From the NCBI GenBank assembly GCA_010029175.1, contig RGNC01000020.1, forward strand, positions 1 through 19,500: a stretch of 19,500 nt of DNA, given 5' to 3'. Source of the stretch: Synechococcaceae bacterium WB8_1B_136. Lineage in GTDB: Bacteria; Cyanobacteriota; Cyanobacteriia; PCC-6307; Cyanobiaceae. How positions within the stretch are numbered: position 1 is the first letter of the stretch; each line of letters begins with the position of its first letter. Positions 14,803-19,500 of this stretch are shown here, one piece after another. The notes beneath the pieces were generated by a model, which made no database searches, was not told where the DNA came from, and worked only from the letters and a program-made list of their open reading frames with translations. Position numbers and translations under genes: made by a program.

Positions 14803-14982
14803 ATGACCGCCCAGCAACCCACCAACCCCGCTGGCGACGACCCGCATCCCCACGATTTCGACGTGCAGAAGGAACTGCACCAGAAGATCCGCAACGATCC
14901 CGACTACGACGATTGGGAGTACGGCACCGAGCCCCTGCCCCATGAGGCCTGGGTGGCCAAGCGCAGCCCCGAGTCGCACTGA
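14803..14982 (+). CDS. Small acidic hypothetical protein
   Basis: This 59-residue soluble protein (from ATG 14803) has a polar Pro/Asp/His-rich first third and then HDFDVQKELHQKIRNDPDYD, followed by DWEYGTEPLPHEAWVAKRSP. I do not recognise a named family. The charged, non-repetitive second half and its independence from any opposite-strand gene suggest it is real and probably conserved in picocyanobacteria. There is no signal peptide or transmembrane segment. An ATG at 14779 would add eight residues. Neither start has a strong ribosome binding site. It follows ychF on the same strand with a gap holding three short repeats. Function is unknown. Confidence 0.7.
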   Translation: MTAQQPTNPAGDDPHPHDFDVQKELHQKIRNDPDYDDWEYGTEPLPHEAWVAKRSPESH

Positions 14983-14991
14983 CCTCCTGGA

Positions 14992-16218
14992 TCAACCTTT
15001 GCGGTGGGCCCGGCGCCTGATCGGTCCCACCAGCCCCAGGGCCAGCACGCAGATCCCAGCCACCAGCAGCCACAGCAGGGCGCCGTTGCCCTGGCTGTCG
15101 AGCAGGGCTCCGGCCAGCAGCGGTGCCCCGAAGGCGCTGACCGCAAAGCACTGGGAGAACAGGGCCATGGCCAGGCCTCCATGGCCCTCGGGACTCAGCT
15201 CCACCACCGCTTCCGTGGAGGTGGGCAGAAAGGCCGCCTCCCCCAGGGCCAGGGGCACCAAGGCCACGATCACCAGCCAGAGTCCGTCGCGGCTGAGGGC
15301 CGACAGGGCGAGCAGCAGCGTGCCGCCCCCGAAGCACACCAGGCTCAGCCCCAACCCCACTGCTACCGAGCGGTCGGCCAACAGCCGGCCCACCGGCCAC
15401 TGGATCAGCGTTAACAGCCCCAGGTGCACCCCGATCAGCAGGGCGCTGATGGCCTGGGGTTGGGCCGCCCGTTCCAGGCCCCCGCGCACCAGATCCAGCG
15501 GCAGGGCGCTCTGCATCAGCGCCGGGATGGCGGTGGCCACCACCGACACCGCCAGCATCGGCAGCAGGGGCATCCACCAGCGGCCCAGGGGCTGCCCTTC
15601 CCCCCGAGCGGGGCTGCGGACCGCCCGTGGCAGGGGGCGGGCCAGCAGCAGCCCGGCCAGGACCAGCACGGAGAGCATGTCCACCATGTAGATGCCCCGC
15701 AGGTGGCCCTGGCTGGCCAGCAGGGCGCCGCAGAGGGTGCCGGCGGCCACCCCAAGCGCATCGCCGCTGCGCACCAGGGCGTAGCCCCGGGCCGAGGCCA
15801 GCGGCGGCGCGCAAAGCGGCACCGCCAGTTCCACGGCGGGCCAGTAGAGCCCGCCGGCCGTGCCCAGCAGCAGCTGGCCGGCCCCGTAGGCGGGAAACTG
15901 CTGCGCCCCCACCAGCAGGGCATCGCCCAGGAAGCCGCTCAGGGCCGCCAGTAGCACCGGCAGCCCGCAGCTCAGGCCGCGATCCAGCAGGGCACCGCTG
16001 GCGAAGCGGGCCAGGGTGCCCGCCAGGGCCGCCAGGGCCAGTCCTGCGCCCACGGAGGAGGCGCTGAAGGCCGCCTGGTGGAACACCATCGGCGTGAGGT
16101 AGAGCACCCCGCCCGCCCCAAAGCTGGCCACCAAGCGCACGATGGCCAGCTCGCGCAATGGCGCGGGAAACTGGAGCCACCAGCTTCGGCTTGCGGCGTC
16201 TCTCTTTGGCTGTCCCAA
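14992..16218 (-). CDS. MFS family transporter
   Basis: This protein (about 408 residues) has around 12 hydrophobic segments and MFS-like features, including the loop LARFASGALLDRGLS after the second helix region (RFxxGxLxDR type) and WPVGRLLADR after the seventh. It is probably a plasma-membrane exporter or importer; the substrate cannot be told. The start is uncertain: the frame has no ATG near the homologous N-terminus WWLQFPAPLRELAIVRL, and the nearest plausible start is a TTG at 16218 (then GQPKRDAAS). An in-frame ATG far upstream (16389) would run deep into the divergent hydrolase gene and add unrelated sequence. Its stop lies 9 bases from the small acidic gene's stop. Confidence 0.83.
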   Translation of the reverse strand: MGQPKRDAASRSWWLQFPAPLRELAIVRLVASFGAGGVLYLTPMVFHQAAFSASSVGAGLALAALAGTLARFASGALLDRGLSCGLPVLLAALSGFLGDALLVGAQQFPAYGAGQLLLGTAGGLYWPAVELAVPLCAPPLASARGYALVRSGDALGVAAGTLCGALLASQGHLRGIYMVDMLSVLVLAGLLLARPLPRAVRSPARGEGQPLGRWWMPLLPMLAVSVVATAIPALMQSALPLDLVRGGLERAAQPQAISALLIGVHLGLLTLIQWPVGRLLADRSVAVGLGLSLVCFGGGTLLLALSALSRDGLWLVIVALVPLALGEAAFLPTSTEAVVELSPEGHGGLAMALFSQCFAVSAFGAPLLAGALLDSQGNGALLWLLVAGICVLALGLVGPIRRRAHRKG

Positions 16219-16238
16219 CCCGCTCTCGCCGCCTTGCC

Positions 16239-17757
16239 ATGTTGGTGCGCAGTCTGCTCGCCGCGCTGCTGGTGGCCTCGCCGTTGCTGCCGGCGCGGCT
16301 GCGGGCGGCAGACCTGCTGGAGCTGCGGCTCGATGGCCTGCATCTGCCTCTGGATCTGCGGGAGCTTGAAGCCTGGACCCGGGATCCACTGCATCCCCAG
16401 GGGGATCTGGGGGCCTGGCTGGACCTGCTGGAGCCCGTCAGCCGGGCCAACCTGCTGCGGCTGTTGCGGGCCCCCCTGGTGCGGGATCGCTCCCTGGCCC
16501 AGCAGCTGTTGCAGAGCTGGGCTGGCCAGAGGGTTCTGGAGGAGCTCGGCGACCTGATCCAGAGCGAGCAGGGCAATGCCGCCCCCCAGCTGCTCGCCAG
16601 CCTCAGCCAGCTGCTGCAGCGCCAGCCCCAGGTGAGCAGCATCGAGCTGCTGCGGGCCGTGCCGGTGCGGCAGCTCAGCCTGAACCTCGACGGCCTGCTC
16701 CAGTTCGCGGCCCAGTGGCGCCTGCAGCTGCGGCAACAGCAGCGGGCCCTCCAGGCGCTGCGGCAGTTACCGCTGCCGCAGCGCAGTCCGCTGATGCCGA
16801 TCACCGATGGGGTGGCCCTGGCCCGCGGTGCCCCGCCCCTGGATCCCAAGCTCGCCAGCCCGCAGCGGCTCAGCCTCGCCGTGGCCCACCGCCGCGAGCC
16901 CCTTGAGCTGCTGGTGTGGCCCCCATCGGCCTCGGCGTCGCCGCGATCGGGGCCCTGGGTGCTGCTCAGTCCTGGTCTGGGCGGCAGCAGCACCCAGCTG
17001 GAGTGGTTGGCGGTGGCCCTGCGCCAGCGCGGCTGGCCGGTGTTGCTGTTGGACCATCCCGGCAGCGACGAGCGGGCCGTGCGTGAACTGCTCGACGGCC
17101 GCCGGCCGCCGCCCGGGGCGGAAACCCTTCGGTTGCCCCGCCTCGGCGATTCCGTGGTGTTGATGGGCCACTCCCTGGGGGGCCTCGCCAGCCTGCTGGC
17201 GGCCGGCCTGCGCCCGGAGCCCGGTCTGCCGCGGCGCTGTGAGCGGGCCCTCGATGGCATCCCGCTGATCAACCTCTCGCAGCTGCTGCAATGCCAGCTG
17301 CCCCAGGTATCGCTGCCGCCCCCCTTGCCCTTGGCCCAGCCCATCGCCGGGGTGGTGAGCTTCAACGGCTTCGGCAGCCTGCTCTGGCCCCAGCGGGGGC
17401 TGCAGGGGCTCAACGCGCCCGTGCTGCTGGTGGGCGGCAGCCTGGATCTGATCACCCCACCCCTCAGCGAGCAGCTGCGGCTGTTCCTCCCTGCAGGCCA
17501 TGCCGGCAGCCGGTTGGTGCTGGTGGAGGGGGGCAGCCACTTCTCGCCGGTGCGCATCCGCCAGGGGGATCAGGCCCTGTTCCGGCTGGGGGAGGAACTG
17601 GTGGGGGTGGATCCGGCCCGGGTGCAGGCGCTGATCCTCAGCCTCAGCAGTGAGTTTCTGCAGGGCCTGCAGCAGCCGCGGCCGCTGCCTGACCGCCTAT
17701 GTGCTCGACCATGGGGCCGCCGACCGCTGGCGCTCCGCCATCCGCAGCGGCCCCTAG
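16239..17757 (+). pseudogene. Secreted alpha/beta hydrolase with DUF1400-like N-terminus, apparent frameshift near the 3' end
   Basis: Residues 1-24 look like a signal peptide (MLVRSLLAALLVASPLLPA). A helical DUF1400-like domain follows, then an alpha/beta hydrolase fold with nucleophile elbow GHSLGG (Ser312) and candidate Asp403 (GGSLDLITPP) and His434 (EGGSHFSPV). All catalytic elements are intact. Past about 17660-17690 the frame continues into sequence antisense to the permease gene, giving a His-rich tail to 18176. The +1 frame instead reads LTAYVLDHGAADRWRSAIRSGP and stops at 17757, just before the convergent permease stop. I infer one extra base (or two lost) in the 17660-17690 GC-rich stretch, either a real mutation or a sequencing error. 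The core enzyme may still work. A lipase or esterase role is likely but the substrate is unknown. Confidence 0.75.
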
Positions 17758-17780
17758 CCCCCAGCCCCTGGCGGCGCTGC

Positions 17781-18800
17781 TCAGAACTGGATGCGCGGAT
17801 CCAGCAGCGCCACCACCAGATCCACCAGCACGCTCACCGCCACCACCAGGCCCGCCACCACCACCACGATGCCCTGCACCACCGGATAGTCGCGTTGGCC
17901 AATCGCCTCCTGCAGCCGGAAAGCCACCCCGGGCCAGGAGTAGGTGACCTCGATCAACAGCGCCCCGCCGATCAGGGAGGCCACCGTGATGCCGGTGATG
18001 GTGAGCACCGGCAGCAGGGCGTTGGGCAGGGCATGGCGCAGCACCACCCGCCGTTCGCTCAGGCCGCGGCTGCGGGCCGCCTCCACATAATCCGAATCCA
18101 GGGAGCGGCGCAGATTGAGCCGCAGGGCATTGGCGAACACGCCGCTGAGCAGCAGCCCCAGGGTGCTGGCCGGTAGCACCAGGTGGCGCAGGGCGCCCCA
18201 GAATTGCTGTCCGTTGGCCCGCAGCAGGCTGTCGAGCAGATAGAAGCCGCTGCCGCTGGGCGGCACCAGGGTGGCCGGGAAGCGACCCCCCACGGGCAAC
18301 CAGCCCAGCCAGACCGCGAACACCAGCTGCACCACCATCGCTGCCCAGAACGGCGGCAGGGCGTAGGTGCCGATGCCGTACAGCCGGCCCGCCAGATCCA
18401 GGCGGCCCTCTGGCCGGGCAATGCCGCTGAAGCCCACCGCCAGCCCCACCACGGCGGCGATCAGCAGCGCCACCAGCCCCAGCTCCAGGCTGGCGGGCAG
18501 GCTGCGGCCGATCACCGCCGCCACCGGTTCCTGGTTGGTGAGCGACGTGCCCAGCTGGCCCTGCAGCAGATCGCCCAGATAGTGGCCGTATTGCACCAAC
18601 AGCGGTTGGTCCAGCCCCAGCTGCTGCCGCAGGGCCTCGCGCGCCTCCAGGGGGGCGCGGGTGCCCAGCAGCGCATCGATGGGATCACCGGGTGCCACCC
18701 GCAGCAGCAGAAACACCAGGCTGGCGATCAGCCACAGCATCAGCGGCACCAGCGCCAGCCGGCCGGCCAGATAGCGAAGCAGGGCGCGGCGTCGGCTCAT
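17781..18800 (-). CDS. ABC transporter permease, DppB/OppB family
   Basis: This 339-residue inner-membrane protein has about six transmembrane segments and the family layout. The N-terminus LAGRLALVPLMLWLIASLVF leads to LRVAPGDPIDALLG, then LGLDQPLLVQYGHYLGDLLQG and DLGTSL-like GQLGTSLTN. The cytoplasmic EAA loop is YVEAARSRGLSERRVVLRHA, and the C-terminus ends SVLVDLVVALLDPRIQF. It imports peptides or similar solutes (nickel and other ligands occur in the family) with a family-5 binding protein. The ATG at 18800 overlaps the stop of the upstream binding-protein gene by four bases. The partner permease and ATPases are not seen downstream, since a convergent gene follows. Confidence 0.95.
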   Translation of the reverse strand: MSRRRALLRYLAGRLALVPLMLWLIASLVFLLLRVAPGDPIDALLGTRAPLEAREALRQQLGLDQPLLVQYGHYLGDLLQGQLGTSLTNQEPVAAVIGRSLPASLELGLVALLIAAVVGLAVGFSGIARPEGRLDLAGRLYGIGTYALPPFWAAMVVQLVFAVWLGWLPVGGRFPATLVPPSGSGFYLLDSLLRANGQQFWGALRHLVLPASTLGLLLSGVFANALRLNLRRSLDSDYVEAARSRGLSERRVVLRHALPNALLPVLTITGITVASLIGGALLIEVTYSWPGVAFRLQEAIGQRDYPVVQGIVVVVAGLVVAVSVLVDLVVALLDPRIQF

Positions 18801-19500
18801 GGTGTGCCCCGGCTGAGGGCCTGCAGCAGCAGCCGCCCCGAGCCATCAAACTCCGGCCTCGAGATGGACGGCTGGGCCCAGGCTCGCGGTGCCACCTGCC
18901 ACACGGGGATGTAGGCGGCGCCATGGGCAGCACGGCGCTGGATGGTCTGCAGCAGCTGCTGGCGAGCCGCACCCTGCAGGCTCTCGGTGGCCTCCAGTTG
19001 TCGTTGCAGCCCCGGAGCGGTCCAGAAGCTCCCGAAGGCGGCACTGCCACCCGCCAGGCAACGGCTGCCGGAGGCCTTGGCGCAGGCCAGCATCGGCAGC
19101 AGGTAGATTTCGGGATCGGGGTAGTCGCCGCTCCAGTCGAGCAGGATCATCGGAAAGGCACCTTTCTCCAGCTGGCGGTAGGCGGTGGTGGATTCCACGC
19201 CGTCGATCTCCAGGCTCACGCAGTCGTCCAGGTCGCGCCGCAACTGGGCCTGCCAGGTGAGGGCGAACAGGCGATCCGCTGGAACGTTGGAGCGGAAGGT
19301 GAGCGGCAGGTTGAGGCGCCGTCCCTGGCAGAAGCCCGCCCGCCGGTAGAGCGCCCGGGCTTGCTGGGGGCTGTAGCCCGGCCAGGACGGCGGCGTTGCG
19401 GAGGGCAGCGGTGGTGGCACCAGGGATTGCAAGGGCGCGCGCATGCCAAAGCTCACCCGTTCGCTGATCAGCCGGCGATCGAGGCTGCGGGCCACGGCCT
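18797..19500 (-). CDS. ABC transporter substrate-binding protein, family 5 (partial, 5' end outside window)
   Basis: The open frame runs from the right edge to a TGA at 18797 (at least 233 residues) and is the C-terminal half of a peptide/nickel-binding protein of the SBP_bac_5 type. Visible elements include the segment AVARSLDRRLISERVSFGM, typical of the hinge region, PGYSPQQARALYRRAGF, and AFPMILLDWSGDYPDPEIYL. The end region includes AAYIPVWQ and lacks any transmembrane segment. Such proteins capture peptides or other solutes in the periplasm and hand them to the permease. The stop overlaps the permease start (ATGA), so the two are one operon. The GTG at 19495 is an internal codon, not the start. 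Confidence 0.9.
   Translation of the reverse strand, partial: AVARSLDRRLISERVSFGMRAPLQSLVPPPLPSATPPSWPGYSPQQARALYRRAGFCQGRRLNLPLTFRSNVPADRLFALTWQAQLRRDLDDCVSLEIDGVESTTAYRQLEKGAFPMILLDWSGDYPDPEIYLLPMLACAKASGSRCLAGGSAAFGSFWTAPGLQRQLEATESLQGAARQQLLQTIQRRAAHGAAYIPVWQVAPRAWAQPSISRPEFDGSGRLLLQALSRGTP

Noticed and set aside
14792..17557. Minus-strand open frame of about 920 codons
   Set aside because: It is out of frame with the MFS gene and antisense to the hydrolase; its Arg/Ser/Gly-rich sequence has no recognisable domain.
17758..18176. C-terminal extension of the hydrolase to a 600+ residue protein with a His-rich tail
   Set aside because: The segment is antisense to a well-conserved ABC permease, is low in complexity, and a better C-terminus exists in the +1 frame.

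Overview
The window looks like core chromosome of a high-GC unicellular picocyanobacterium of the Cyanobium / Synechococcus group. Evidence: oxygenic photosynthesis genes (cytochrome f, Rieske protein, PsaF, PsaJ, a high-light-inducible protein), strongly G/C-biased third codon positions throughout, very short intergenic gaps, and proteins that resemble picocyanobacterial versions as I remember them. I saw no phage, insertion sequence, CRISPR or genomic-island signature. The genus is an inference; no 16S or other marker is present.

Layout. 1-492 (minus): N-terminal part of a RodZ-like helix-turn-helix membrane protein running off the left edge. 722-793 (minus): tRNA-Val(CAC). 831-3971 (minus): tightly packed petC-petA-lgt-cobM, where the last three genes overlap by 1-4 bases. 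This run makes the two membrane-anchored redox subunits on the lumenal side of cytochrome b6f, the prolipoprotein diacylglyceryl transferase and a cobalamin-pathway methyltransferase. 4071-4466 (plus): a small DUF3067 protein between divergent petC and convergent tatC. 4475-7056 (minus): an NFACT/RqcH-like ribosome quality control protein overlapping tatC. TatC is the likely translocase for the twin-arginine Rieske protein encoded next door.

7153-7713 (plus) is guanylate kinase. It converges on psaF-psaJ (minus, 7785-8428), which ends in a clear intrinsic terminator at 7743-7770. Divergent from psaF are tsaD (tRNA t6A synthesis) and a one-helix high-light-inducible protein (plus, 8491-9803). 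A PilT-type motility ATPase (minus, 9816-11033) converges on the latter. wecB (plus, 11151-12284) converges with a MacA/HlyD-type efflux adaptor (minus, 12295-13521) at a shared hairpin holding both stop codons. ychF and a 59-residue acidic protein of unknown function follow (plus, 13616-14982). An MFS transporter (minus, 14992-16218) is divergent by only 20 bases from a secreted DUF1400-like alpha/beta hydrolase (plus, 16239-17757). The hydrolase carries an apparent single-base frameshift close to its end. The right edge holds a family-5 peptide-binding protein (partial) and a DppB/OppB-type permease (minus, 17781-19500).

No gene-free stretch exceeds 300 bases; the longest gap is 493-721. 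I did not find a convincing new multi-gene system. The best leads are the hydrolase frameshift, the tatC / DUF3067 / petC neighbourhood, the paired-stop hairpin, and several short tandem repeats in otherwise compact intergenic DNA.
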